Source of the DNA: a virus
Length of the DNA stretch: 61,473 nucleotides
Direction: 5' to 3' (one strand)
Virus record (IMG/VR): IMGVR_UViG_3300044731_000955
Span: 1 to 61,473 of that record
Position 1 is the first letter of the stretch. Each line of letters begins with the position of its first letter. Positions 43,710 through 52,442 of the stretch are shown one piece after another. The position numbers and the translations under genes are program-made. Under the pieces are notes generated by a model. The model did not search any database. It was not told the DNA's origin and saw nothing but the letters and a program-made list of their open reading frames with translations.

Positions 43710-44873
43710 TTACGAACTAAAAGCCCATTCTGCCATCCTTAGCCTTTCAGCTTCGGTGCCATTAAGGTCTGGTTTCGCTCCTTGAGGAGTTGGGCTTTGG
43801 TTGATATTTATATTCCCGTTTTTCTTTAAATGAGCCAACAATCTTTGAGATGCTGCTTCATTTGCTATTTTTGAAAAGATTTTTTCACGATTCTCTAGCA
43901 GATATTTATCTGCCATTATTTGTTGAACTTTTGGTTTACCATCCTCGGCGAACCATCTTTTCTCAAAATATGAGTCACTATCAAAATCTGTCAAATCATT
44001 CTTCATTGCCAATCTTTCATCTTCAGCTACATTAAATGAAATCGGTATTTCGACATCCTCGTCTTTTACCGAAACATTAAATCCACTAAAGGATTGGAAA
44101 TCAGAATCAAGTGTTTTTTCATAAATCGACCTTGCTTGTTGCATAATCTCAAATTCCTCTTGAGATTCAGCTTCTCTTCCAGCCTCATTATAAATATCAG
44201 GTAACTTTATTTCACTTTTTAATTTTTCCAGCTCTGGTCTAATCACTTTCGCTTCAATCATCAACTTTCGTTCTGCGTAATCTACTTGCGATTGCCATGT
44301 TTTTACTTTCCCAGCATAATCCTCATCGGATTCATCATAACCTTGTTCAGGCTTTAAAGGTACGAAATGTTGGTCATAAAACAAAAGCTCAACATCATCT
44401 GCTGATAAGTCTTTGTATTTATTCTTAATATTCGTTTTAACAATTTCAGCAGCCAAGTCTGGCGTTAATTCTGAACTCGTTAATTTTTCTAACCTTTTTT
44501 GCTGATTTAAGATTTCATAAACATCATCAGCTTTGCCTTCTTTAATGGCATCAAATAACGACTTGCTTACATCATCTTTAAATTCAAAACTTGGTTGTTC
44601 TTTGAGTTTCTTAAACTCTTGTTCAGCTTGCTCTACGCTATCATAACCAAATCTTTCTTTTACAAATTGATTTGAGTCAAATGATTGAGTAGATACTGCT
44701 TGTTCCTCTACTTTTGTTTCCTCTTGTGGAGGAGGAGCTGCTTGTGCTGGCTCATTTGGTGCAGTAGGGGCTACTTCTACTTGCTGTTGCACTTGTGGTG
44801 CATTTTCATCCGAAAACGGATTGTAACCTTCTGCCAGCGTAATTGGCGCTGACATGTCTGTATTATCTGGCAT
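43710..44873 (-). CDS. Scaffold protein (putative)
   Basis: 387 aa. Acidic, Pro/Gln/Glu-rich disordered N-terminus (VEVAPTAPNEPAQAAPPPQE), then long Glu/Lys helical stretches (EQAEQEFKKLKEQPSFEFKD, RPELEKLKSEIKL). This composition and the location between the portal side and the major capsid gene are usual for capsid scaffolds, which are lost or cleaved on maturation. No protease was identified in the window. Confidence 0.65.
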   Translation of the reverse strand: MPDNTDMSAPITLAEGYNPFSDENAPQVQQQVEVAPTAPNEPAQAAPPPQEETKVEEQAVSTQSFDSNQFVKERFGYDSVEQAEQEFKKLKEQPSFEFKDDVSKSLFDAIKEGKADDVYEILNQQKRLEKLTSSELTPDLAAEIVKTNIKNKYKDLSADDVELLFYDQHFVPLKPEQGYDESDEDYAGKVKTWQSQVDYAERKLMIEAKVIRPELEKLKSEIKLPDIYNEAGREAESQEEFEIMQQARSIYEKTLDSDFQSFSGFNVSVKDEDVEIPISFNVAEDERLAMKNDLTDFDSDSYFEKRWFAEDGKPKVQQIMADKYLLENREKIFSKIANEAASQRLLAHLKKNGNININQSPTPQGAKPDLNGTEAERLRMAEWAFSS

Positions 44874-44898
44874 AAATGCTTATTTGGTTTCTATTTTA

Positions 44899-45165
44899 TT
44901 AGTCTATAACTATAGTACCACTATTGTTAATGGTAATTACATAATCAACTGTTGTATCAGTTAATAAATGTACGCCATACCAACTTGTCCCGTCACCGTA
45001 AATTGGCTGCTTTGACTTACTACTAGTAAATAATTTATTAGAAGTAGTTAGGGTTGATGTTGTAGCGTATACTACTTGTGTCCCTTGTGATGTTGCGACA
45101 TAACCTGCTTCGCTTGCTGTTGGGTATGTATTTTTTGATAATACATATGCTATTAAATTTGCCAT
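44899..45165 (-). CDS. Small beta-rich structural protein
   Basis: 88 aa, Thr/Ser/Tyr-rich (NLIAYVLSKNTYPTASEAGY, later VDYVITINNSGTIVID). No recognised family. It lies between scaffold and the Thr-tailed gene in the head operon. It may be a minor head or decoration protein. Confidence 0.5.
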   Translation of the reverse strand: MANLIAYVLSKNTYPTASEAGYVATSQGTQVVYATTSTLTTSNKLFTSSKSKQPIYGDGTSWYGVHLLTDTTVDYVITINNSGTIVID

Positions 45166-45184
45166 TTTTTATCTTTTTTAAATA

Positions 45185-45589
45185 TTAAGGTGCTGCTGTT
45201 GTTGTGGTAGTAGGCGCTGCCGTTGTCGTTGTTGTTGTATTACCTTGTAATAACAAATATTTACCAATAATACCAAATTCAACAATACCAGCTGCCGCAA
45301 TTGATGCAATATCTGTTTTGGTTGTTAAATTAACTCCTAAAACCGAAACCCAGTTAATTGGCACTTCTGGTGCAGGTGATAATTGCCCTGTAATAGAACC
45401 ATCATCGTTAGTAGTACTAAAACTAACTGTTCCAGATGTACCTACAAATTGTACTACCGCAGAATCCCATCCAGATAAATCTTGGTAAAAATTATTATTA
45501 GCATTAAAAGAATCTGTTGCATCTACAACTGTGCTAATTTTTGAACTAAATTTTTGTAGTCTTATTAAAAGTTTACTTACCGTTGCCAT
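45185..45589 (-). CDS. Small beta-rich structural protein with Thr-rich tail
   Basis: 134 aa. A compact beta domain (SKLLIRLQKFSSKISTVVDA, WDSAVVQFVGTSGTVSFS) ends in a short mucin-like tail TTTTTTAAPTTTTTAAP. The same tail motif occurs in proteins at 32710, 34713 and 51288. It may be a head decoration protein whose Thr tail is exposed. The tail looks added to a self-contained domain. Confidence 0.55.
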   Translation of the reverse strand: MATVSKLLIRLQKFSSKISTVVDATDSFNANNNFYQDLSGWDSAVVQFVGTSGTVSFSTTNDDGSITGQLSPAPEVPINWVSVLGVNLTTKTDIASIAAAGIVEFGIIGKYLLLQGNTTTTTTAAPTTTTTAAP

Positions 45590-45611
45590 TTTATTTATTT
45601 TTTATGTTATT

Positions 45612-47999
45612 TTATTGTTGTTGCATTTGTTGCTGTTCCATCATCATCTGCTCTTCTTCAGGTGAGCCTTGACCTTGTTCCATTTGTTGTTGCTGAATTT
45701 GCATTTGTTGTTGCTGCAGCGCTTCCTCCATTTGCTGATTATCAATAGCCAATGGTACTTCAATATTTTGCAACATTTCAGCTATTAAAGGCTTTAATTC
45801 TATTGGCATTGGGATACTAGCTTTAGCCAAATCAAACATACCTTGTATTATAATTTCTCTTTGCTTAGCTTGCGTTTGTTTATCTAACAAAGCGGCATCG
45901 CCTTGAGCCTTAGCTTGCATGCTAGATTGTTGAATCTGTGCATTTTGTTCGCTATTTGTTTGAGCTTTTTCTTGCTCTGTTTTTATATATCTTTTTTGAG
46001 CTTGTCTGAAGTATAGCTCAGCTAATGACACATTTTCTTTTGCAATTCTCATTGCTTTAAAAGGGTCTAAATATATAATCAATTGAGGGTTTGATGCAAT
46101 AGCATTATTCATCATTGCTTGCAAATTTGCTATCTCCATTTCTGTCGGTAACATTTTAATTGTAGCAACAAAATTTCTATCCTTAACATCTTCTTGTTTT
46201 AATAAATCTCTATATTTTTTAGAGCCGTATGTTACGCTTTTATTCAATAAACAAGCTATTTTTTTACAGCTTTCTTCCATTACATAAATATATGCGTCAT
46301 ACATATATTCGGTTGCATTATTAGCTAAAACTCTTGAAGCTTCAATATTTGATGCAGCAACTCTTGGCTGTGCGGCTTGATTCATTAAATTAGGGTCTTC
46401 CCCTAGCTCATCTTTCAATACTTGATAATGAAATTGGTATAATTGAATTAAAGCTTGCAATTGAGGAGCAAATCCTGTATTAGCTAATTCTGTAATTGGT
46501 ACTGGTATTCTATTACCCTCAGCATCTCTACCACGATAATAAAGCTTACCTGTTTGTTCCCATATTTTTTGAACTTCTAGTGGTTTAACAGAATCACCTA
46601 ATCCTAAATCAAGCTCTTGCAATGCGTCAACATCGATTGAAGCACCAGCTGGCACCATCTTGGCTACCATTTGTTGTATCTTCAATCTAGCTAAAATCAT
46701 CTGCTCGATAGGCTCTTCTATTTTTTCAGGTACAGCCACATTACGCATATCGTATGGGTCATACATATAAAAACTATATGAAAATTCTGCGTTCCCAATT
46801 TCTTTTGGGTCTTGAGGGCGAATCATATTTTTCTTAATTCCCCAATGAATCATTTTTTGGGTAACAGGACAATATACGCCTTCGTATATGTTCCATTTCT
46901 TTTCTTCTAAATACTCTTGATTTTCATCAATTTTTTCAGGCTTGCCTTTTCTTATAATAGTGCTACCGTTCTTTTTAGTTTTGGTAACAGTATATCCATC
47001 AGAATCTAATGTTTTAATTTCAAATTTCATCAAATCAATGTTCCATTCATCATAAGGTCTTAACCAAGAAACATTCCAATCTTGCATCCACTTAATCTTA
47101 TCAGTTAATTGGTATTCCTTACATGACTGAGCTAACATAAATATATCTTCTTCAGATAATGTACCACCTGAAGCGATGCTATATCTAGCCCTTATTTCAC
47201 TAATTTTCATAGACAAAATATGTCCACGATATGTTGTATCTCTAAAATCTGGAAAATCAGAATATGAATAAATTGCGTTTTCAGGACGAATCCATTGAAC
47301 ATGAACTTCTCCTTCTTCATCCATCCAAGTATATGTACACACTAATCCAACTTCTGCTGAATCATGTAATAGTCTTTGTTTTAAAACATCGTTCCAACCA
47401 TTAGCTTCTAATACATTATTGCAACCAATGCTATATTGAATTTCTTCAGGTAAATGATTAAATTGTAAAATCCATTGGTCTAATTCATCTTTATCTTCAG
47501 CTACAAATTGGTCTTGTGGAATAATTTGAACTCCTGACTCTTCTTGTAATTGAGAAAGAACTTCTTTATTTTGATAAACAAATTCTGCTTCATCGGCTGC
47601 ATCTTTTTTTAACATTGCTGATGCGCTATCTGTTGCAACAACTGCAACTTTTTCTTTTCTACTCATCCATGAACCAACCAATCTTGCAACAATTGTATTA
47701 CCAATAATAATTGATTTCCAATTTATATTTACAAAGTTAGCTTTGCTATTCATTTCTAAACGGTCCATAAACACACTCATGTCTATTTTACCATTTGCAA
47801 TTTGTCTATTTTTTCTAAATCTATTATTTCTTAACCAAAAATAAGTTTGGTTACCGTATATTGTAGAGTAGATGCTTTGCGCAACATTTTTACCGTACAT
47901 GTAATCTTTCTTAGAAGATACATCGGTAGTAATTTGAAACTTTTTTAAAGCTTCTCCATTACTATTTGCTGCTGATATTGATAAAGGACTATCTGCCAA
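45612..47999 (-). CDS. Portal protein
   Basis: 795 aa from a TTG start (47997-47999); no upstream in-frame ATG is available and the next ATG would lose 33 residues. Features: FVNINWKSIIIGNTIVARLV, EVHVQWIRPENAIYSYSDFP, and a helical C-terminal half with FQAQKR-like Lys/Gln helix and a Gln/Met-rich tail (QQQMQIQQQQMEQGQGSPEE). Size and position after TerL agree with crAss-like podovirus portals (twelve-fold DNA gate). It has its own -7 box at 48017-48024. Confidence 0.75.
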   Translation of the reverse strand: MADSPLSISAANSNGEALKKFQITTDVSSKKDYMYGKNVAQSIYSTIYGNQTYFWLRNNRFRKNRQIANGKIDMSVFMDRLEMNSKANFVNINWKSIIIGNTIVARLVGSWMSRKEKVAVVATDSASAMLKKDAADEAEFVYQNKEVLSQLQEESGVQIIPQDQFVAEDKDELDQWILQFNHLPEEIQYSIGCNNVLEANGWNDVLKQRLLHDSAEVGLVCTYTWMDEEGEVHVQWIRPENAIYSYSDFPDFRDTTYRGHILSMKISEIRARYSIASGGTLSEEDIFMLAQSCKEYQLTDKIKWMQDWNVSWLRPYDEWNIDLMKFEIKTLDSDGYTVTKTKKNGSTIIRKGKPEKIDENQEYLEEKKWNIYEGVYCPVTQKMIHWGIKKNMIRPQDPKEIGNAEFSYSFYMYDPYDMRNVAVPEKIEEPIEQMILARLKIQQMVAKMVPAGASIDVDALQELDLGLGDSVKPLEVQKIWEQTGKLYYRGRDAEGNRIPVPITELANTGFAPQLQALIQLYQFHYQVLKDELGEDPNLMNQAAQPRVAASNIEASRVLANNATEYMYDAYIYVMEESCKKIACLLNKSVTYGSKKYRDLLKQEDVKDRNFVATIKMLPTEMEIANLQAMMNNAIASNPQLIIYLDPFKAMRIAKENVSLAELYFRQAQKRYIKTEQEKAQTNSEQNAQIQQSSMQAKAQGDAALLDKQTQAKQREIIIQGMFDLAKASIPMPIELKPLIAEMLQNIEVPLAIDNQQMEEALQQQQMQIQQQQMEQGQGSPEEEQMMMEQQQMQQQ

Positions 48000-48016
48000 T
48001 TGAGTGTATTTTGTGT

Positions 48017-48024
48017 CAAATATA
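48017..48024 (-). promoter_or_regulatory. -7 box (TATATTTG) of the portal-head operon
   Basis: The minus strand reads TATATTTG 18 bp before the TTG at 47999. TTTAATTAATTAAAA lies ~25 bp further upstream, overlapping the end of terL. Confidence 0.55.
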
Positions 48025-48054
48025 CTAAATATTAAGAATTTAGTAAAATTTTAA

Positions 48055-50103
48055 TTAATTAAACACAGGAACATAACTTTTTACAAGCGCTTCTCTCTTG
48101 ATTTGTTTTTGGACCGGTTCCATTAAACATACAATTAACATCAAAAAAGATACGGTAATATCATAGTCTGTTCTATTGTTTGGGTCGAATTTTTTTGCAT
48201 CTTCTAACAAATTTTCAAAATCTATTGAATCAATATGTGATTCAAAATACATAATCCCCACATCGGTTTGCTTTGTCAAGCTAAACGGTGTAGTAGGAAA
48301 TCCTTTGTGTCTATCAGCTGTTTCTCTTTTTGCAGGGTCAATTGTTGAAAGCGGGTATGAACCAAGATAACCAACTCTTCCTCTATCTCTAAAATAGGAT
48401 AGGTAATCATCACTATTATGCTCATACCAAGCTTGATAGCCATAAAATTCAGCTGCTAAAAGAACTTGTTCATGTAAAGTTTCTTTTATTTGTGGTCTTC
48501 CGTAAAGATGACCAATTGCCTTCCCAGTATGTTCTGGATTTAATAAATCATACCTTCTGCCAATCCAAGCTGATGCTTTTGAGCCATACTTACCACCCTG
48601 ACTATTACTATAACCATCAATTGCTATTGCGCCATCAGATACCCTAGCTGGCTTTTTAGTTTTTACATCGTAAGTATGCTTGTTTTCTTCGCCTGCTTGT
48701 GGGAACTGAGTTATAACCCAATGAAAATCCTCTTCTTTATCATTTATCTCTCGCCACCTAACTACTTGGTCAATATCTCTATAAAATATAACATGACGCT
48801 TGAGTTTAGGATTTTCTTTTAAATAAGACTCTCTTGCCCCAATATTCATTACATTAAAAATACACTTATCTGAATCTGTACTAAAAGCTTCGTCTATGGT
48901 TAGAGGCTCTTTTCTAATACGAGCAGATAATGCTCTTTGATTATTTTTTACTGTGTCCCTGTCGGCTAAAATTTGAGCCAAAGTTTTTTCTTCATCTGGA
49001 TGCCCAAAATCGTCAAAATTTCTTGTACGCTTTGCAGACATGAAGAATCGATAAAGACCGCTAGAAGTAGTTCCATTATCTTGTCGTTTTTCTTGATTAC
49101 TTTCTTCCCATAATAATTTAAAGGCATCTTGAACACCATCTTTTTCAGTTGTAAGCTTCTCTACTGTGGTAGTATATAATGCTTTACCAATAATTTGTCC
49201 CTCATCATCTAACAAACAATAACGCACAACCTCATGTCTGTCATATACATTAACCTCTGTGGTTTTACCGCACTCGTCTGCTACATATCTATGGAGTTTT
49301 TGTCCATCATAGGCAACAGTATCTGCTGATTGGTGGTCAATAACTGAACCTAATTCATCTTTATCTACATTTTCCTCTGCCTTTTTACCCCTTACGTTTG
49401 TCTTTTGGAATCGCATCTCAGACTTTGGATTTACCCCCAAAGACATATCATATTCTGGTCTAAAAAACTTGGGGAGTCGCCTAAATGGATTTACCACTGT
49501 CTTAGCGAAGAATTTTTTAGCATCAGAGCCTGTTTTAGACTGAATACCGCCGTTTGTCATCTTTGTCCTTGTAGTGTATTCAGTTACAAATAAACCAGCT
49601 ACAAATGACTTACCAAATCTTCTTTTTGTTACCTCAAGCATCCCCATACATAACGGGTCTTGAATACAATATTCCATAAAATAGAACTTCTCTAAATCTG
49701 GTATCCTAAACTTTGGATAACCAATATCAATTGACCACCATTGCAAGTATAAATAGTGTAAACCAGTCAAATAAGTAGGCACCCCATTATTCATGTACCA
49801 AAATCCATTCAATCTTCTATCCCACTCTTGCCTTTTAAATTCTTCTAATTTTTCATCGTAAAATTCAAGCTCATCGTCTTTTTTCTTTTTATCAAACTCA
49901 TCCCACTTCTTCATTGTGTCAGCATACCAACTTGGCATCGGTATTCTTTTCCAATATTGCTCGCCTATATTTTTATCTCTCTCGTAAACACCCCTAAATT
50001 CTAATTGTTTGGTAATTATATTATAAACATACCCATCTGGAGGAAGATTACACTTCAATCCTTGGATATCTACTATAGTTCCACCATCAATTTTTTCGTA
50101 CAT
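48055..50103 (-). CDS. terL: Terminase large subunit
   Basis: 682 aa. The ATPase Walker A is the terminase variant VTKRRFGKS (residues 158-166), and a Walker B-like VADECGK follows LHRYVADE. The C-terminal nuclease region has DGAIAIDGYSNSQGG (first acidic cluster, RNase H-like fold), then GYQAWYEHNSDDY and a final helix. It cuts and packages DNA through the portal, which is encoded next. The small partner is probably the 127-aa gene just upstream (2 bp). Confidence 0.85.
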   Translation of the reverse strand: MYEKIDGGTIVDIQGLKCNLPPDGYVYNIITKQLEFRGVYERDKNIGEQYWKRIPMPSWYADTMKKWDEFDKKKKDDELEFYDEKLEEFKRQEWDRRLNGFWYMNNGVPTYLTGLHYLYLQWWSIDIGYPKFRIPDLEKFYFMEYCIQDPLCMGMLEVTKRRFGKSFVAGLFVTEYTTRTKMTNGGIQSKTGSDAKKFFAKTVVNPFRRLPKFFRPEYDMSLGVNPKSEMRFQKTNVRGKKAEENVDKDELGSVIDHQSADTVAYDGQKLHRYVADECGKTTEVNVYDRHEVVRYCLLDDEGQIIGKALYTTTVEKLTTEKDGVQDAFKLLWEESNQEKRQDNGTTSSGLYRFFMSAKRTRNFDDFGHPDEEKTLAQILADRDTVKNNQRALSARIRKEPLTIDEAFSTDSDKCIFNVMNIGARESYLKENPKLKRHVIFYRDIDQVVRWREINDKEEDFHWVITQFPQAGEENKHTYDVKTKKPARVSDGAIAIDGYSNSQGGKYGSKASAWIGRRYDLLNPEHTGKAIGHLYGRPQIKETLHEQVLLAAEFYGYQAWYEHNSDDYLSYFRDRGRVGYLGSYPLSTIDPAKRETADRHKGFPTTPFSLTKQTDVGIMYFESHIDSIDFENLLEDAKKFDPNNRTDYDITVSFLMLIVCLMEPVQKQIKREALVKSYVPVFN

Positions 50104-50105
50104 AA

Positions 50106-50489
50106 TTATATTCTTTTACCAGCCAACTCGCCAACGGCATCAGCCATATTCTCTGGAGAAAATGGTTTTTTATTAACTTGAACTACCTCTTTTTTATCAG
50201 TTACTTCTTGATTTATTCCAGCTAATACTTCTAATGCCTTTATTGAAGCAGAAATTGTTCCCGCATCCACCCATATTTTTTGCAATCTCTCAAAAGTCTT
50301 AATCTTAGGGTCGTCAATATCAATAGCTGTAAGACTAGTTTTGTTCAATAACTCAGCCATCTCATTAGCCTTTCTATTTAAGGCATGATATAGCTTACCA
50401 ATACCATCTTGCTCGTAATAAGCATTTCTGCCTTGTAAATATGCAATTTGCTTTTCTAAATCCTTTATTTTATCTAATTCTACAGACAT
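50106..50489 (-). CDS. Candidate terminase small subunit
   Basis: 127 aa, mainly coiled coil (ELDKIKDLEKQIAYLQGRNA, then YHALNRKANEMAELLNK), without a recognised HTH. It lies directly upstream of terL, where terS normally sits, and overlaps the preceding gene by 10 bp. Assignment is by position only; it could also be a minor capsid or scaffold-like protein. Confidence 0.45.
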   Translation of the reverse strand: MSVELDKIKDLEKQIAYLQGRNAYYEQDGIGKLYHALNRKANEMAELLNKTSLTAIDIDDPKIKTFERLQKIWVDAGTISASIKALEVLAGINQEVTDKKEVVQVNKKPFSPENMADAVGELAGKRI

Positions 50490-51160
50490 TCTAATTCTTT
50501 TAATTGTTTTGCATCTGATTTGCTATACCCCACCCATAAATCACCACTCTCAACCAATGCTGTCATATTATCGTTTATGGCTATAATCTCATTTCTATCG
50601 TTACCGTCTGGATAATATCTTAATCTAATAATTCTTCCTTCTGTTCCATCGTCATTTTGATATATAATCTCATAATCACTTGAAATTACGGTATTAACTG
50701 CTCTACCCTTCAACTCACCGCTAGTTATGTATAGTTTATTATTCATTACTTCTGGCTCAATGCCCTCAAGCATCCCGTTATATGGTTTAAATATTCTTAG
50801 TGCTGTAACAAAATTATTTAAAGCGTTCCATATGGAACCTTTTGTTTCTCTCCACATAAAACATTCTTCGATTGGTATTGAGAAATATTGAATATCTGAA
50901 GAAGCTTCAGTAGTAGGTCTTTGATAATTAAAAATCTTATAAGTATCATGAGTAGCATTATGATGGATAAGAATTTCAGCTCCTGTAGGAATGTCTTTAG
51001 CATCAACAACCTCAGCATTAACCGGTTTAACATATCGCATATTAAAATTGTCATATACTCTTTCTAGTTTAATTTTTGTACCATCTTTAAACGTATGGCT
51101 ATTTTTACTTTCTAAATCAACCTTAATGATTACTCTATTACTTGGAGCTTTCAATTTCAT
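50480..51160 (-). CDS. Possible divergent GroES-like protein
   Basis: 226 aa. The first ~110 residues follow a GroES-like order: APSNRVIIKVDLESKNSHTF, VNAEVVDAKDIPTGAEILIH, then YFSIPIEECFMW where Cpn10 has its C-terminal strand. A second half (KLYITSGELKGRAVNTVISS ... DLWVGYSK) may repeat the theme. It is longer and more divergent than the clear GroES at 39611, so this is tentative. It is the first gene of the packaging operon, right behind the promoter at 51179-51186. Confidence 0.4.
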   Translation of the reverse strand: MKLKAPSNRVIIKVDLESKNSHTFKDGTKIKLERVYDNFNMRYVKPVNAEVVDAKDIPTGAEILIHHNATHDTYKIFNYQRPTTEASSDIQYFSIPIEECFMWRETKGSIWNALNNFVTALRIFKPYNGMLEGIEPEVMNNKLYITSGELKGRAVNTVISSDYEIIYQNDDGTEGRIIRLRYYPDGNDRNEIIAINDNMTALVESGDLWVGYSKSDAKQLKELECL

Positions 51161-51162
51161 AG

Positions 51163-51211
51163 TTTAATTAATTTAATACAAATGTAGTGCTAATTTAATT
51201 AATTTAATATT
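51163..51211 (-). promoter_or_regulatory. Packaging operon promoter flanked by two AT operators
   Basis: On the minus strand TACATTTG (plus 51179-51186) matches TAnnTTTG, 18 bp before the ATG at 51160. AAATTAATTAAATTA lies upstream (51191-51206) and TTAAATTAATTAAA across the transcription start (51163-51177). A protein bound to both could loop or block the promoter. Confidence 0.6.
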
Positions 51212-51240
51212 TTTTCAAAAATAAATTCCTAATAATTGCT

Positions 51241-51248
51241 TATATTTG
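51241..51248 (+). promoter_or_regulatory. -7 box (TATATTTG) of the small plus-strand operon
   Basis: TATATTTG, 39 bp before the ATG at 51288; divergent from the packaging promoter. Confidence 0.6.
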
Positions 51249-51287
51249 TTGAAACAATTTTAAAACAAAAAATAAAAACCAAAAAAA

Positions 51288-51635
51288 ATGGCAAATCATT
51301 TATTAGTTTATGTTTATCGTAGAAATCAATACGATTTAACAAACGCAAACGGAACACCTGCGCTTAATGGTGTACAATTTTCATTACCTACGGAAAACTT
51401 GCAATTACAACCAACTACTGTAGTAGCAAACGGAGTACAAATGAATTCATTAATTCTTTTGTATCCTAGTGGTCTTAACCAACCAGCTGAGAAGTTATAT
51501 AGTAATGCAACTGTGGCTGCTCTAATTACTGCAATCAATGGCGGTGGCGCACAAACTACCACAACAACTGCAACACCTACAACAACTACTACAACAACTG
51601 CAGCTCCTACAACTACAACTACAACTGCAGCTTAA
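51288..51635 (+). CDS. Small structural-type protein with Thr-rich tail
   Basis: 115 aa. An ~85-residue beta domain (HLLVYVYRRNQYDLTNANGT ... TVAALITAINGGG) is followed by a C-terminal TTTTTATPTTTTTTTAAP-type tract. The domain is a paralogue of the next gene, which lacks the tail. It is transcribed against the structural operons from its own promoter, ending at a shared terminator. It may be an abundant virion decoration or a secreted protein, but no signal peptide is seen. Confidence 0.6.
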   Translation: MANHLLVYVYRRNQYDLTNANGTPALNGVQFSLPTENLQLQPTTVVANGVQMNSLILLYPSGLNQPAEKLYSNATVAALITAINGGGAQTTTTTATPTTTTTTTAAPTTTTTTAA

Positions 51636-51664
51636 TTTAAAAAACAATTTAAAAAAATAATAAA

Positions 51665-51928
51665 ATGGCAACAATAGTATCAATTACAGCATATCAAAGA
51701 AATCAATATGCTTTATTAAACCCTAACGGGACTCCAGCAACATCTGGTATTTCTTACGGATTCCCAGTAACTGCATTTGCAGCTTACCCAGCTCCTGCTA
51801 ATTTTGTAGCTAACGGAGTAACTATGAATTCAATAGTCGAAGTAGCACCTACTGGTTTAAACCAAGTACCCGTATTATTTTATACGACTTCTACTGTAGC
51901 ACAGATTAATTCTGCAGCAAACGCTTAA
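51665..51928 (+). CDS. Paralogue of the preceding gene, without Thr tail
   Basis: 87 aa. It shares with the upstream gene an Arg-Asn-Gln-Tyr segment (YQRNQYALLNPNGTPATSG), NGVTMNSIVEVAPTGLNQ and a final TSTVAQINSA, so both descend from one domain. It lies 29 bp after it and just before the terminator at 51935-51965. Function unknown. Confidence 0.6.
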   Translation: MATIVSITAYQRNQYALLNPNGTPATSGISYGFPVTAFAAYPAPANFVANGVTMNSIVEVAPTGLNQVPVLFYTTSTVAQINSAANA

Positions 51929-51934
51929 TGAATT

Positions 51935-51965
51935 AGCCCCTCTTTTAATTTTGAGGGGCTTTTTT
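51935..51965 (+). terminator. Intrinsic terminator, probably bidirectional
   Basis: AGCCCCTC pairs with GAGGGGCT (8 bp) around a 10-nt A/T loop, followed by TTTTT. It ends the plus operon, and also lies at the 3' end of the 46-aa minus gene. Confidence 0.85.
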
Positions 51966-52085
51966 ATTTTCTTTATGTACCGTTTTTAGGTTCTTGTAGA
52001 TTCTTTCTGAGTCTTCAATTTTACCATTAGCGGCGGCAATTGCAATTGCTAACCTTCTTAGTTTTTTTGCGGCTTTATTATTCAT
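51945..52085 (-). CDS. 46-aa basic protein
   Basis: ATG at 52085: MNNKAAKKLRRLAIAIAAAN, then GKIEDSERIYKNLKTVHKEN and a short end. Basic, with a helical Ala/Ile-rich middle. Its stop lies inside the terminator hairpin of the opposite operon. It is the last gene of the SSB operon and resembles no family that I recognise. Confidence 0.6.
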   Translation of the reverse strand: MNNKAAKKLRRLAIAIAAANGKIEDSERIYKNLKTVHKENKKAPQN

Positions 52086-52094
52086 ATATTTATT

Positions 52095-52214
52095 TTACCT
52101 TCCTTGTCCTCGATATTGTTTCGGACGAGGAGAATGTTTGTTATAAGATTTTTTAGCTCTCCCTGATTTTTTTGTTCCAAACGTAATTTTGGATGAATTT
52201 GTAAGTTTTGCCAT
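52095..52214 (-). CDS. 39-aa Lys/Arg-rich protein
   Basis: Starts MAKLTNSSKITFGTKKSGRA, then a KKSYNKHSPRPKQYRGQGR-type tail. Very basic and Gly-rich, so it may bind nucleic acid. Very similar short proteins recur in Bacteroidota phages in my recollection. It lies 3 bp after the 74-aa gene. Confidence 0.65.
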   Translation of the reverse strand: MAKLTNSSKITFGTKKSGRAKKSYNKHSPRPKQYRGQGR

Positions 52215-52217
52215 TAT

Positions 52218-52442
52218 TTATTTTTTGGTTTGAAAATAATTTTTATCAATTTCTCCTCCATCCATTTTGTTGGGGTAGACCAATATATCATCGTCATAGA
52301 AGTTCCTGACCATGCCGTTGTGGTATAATATGACTTTCCAAACAGTGTTTGTGTCGCTTCCGTAATCGAGCCATGCGATTGCTTTTCCATATCCTAAAGG
52401 GGTTTCTACGTCAATAGTATTTTTTAATTCGTGAATATACAT
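52218..52442 (-). CDS. 74-aa hypothetical protein
   Basis: MYIHELKNTIDVETPLGYGK, then AIAWLDYGSDTNTVWKVILY with a Trp/Asp-rich beta pattern (SH3-like or small barrel). The stop of ssb overlaps its start. It is part of the replication operon; function unknown. Confidence 0.55.
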   Translation of the reverse strand: MYIHELKNTIDVETPLGYGKAIAWLDYGSDTNTVWKVILYHNGMVRNFYDDDILVYPNKMDGGEIDKNYFQTKK

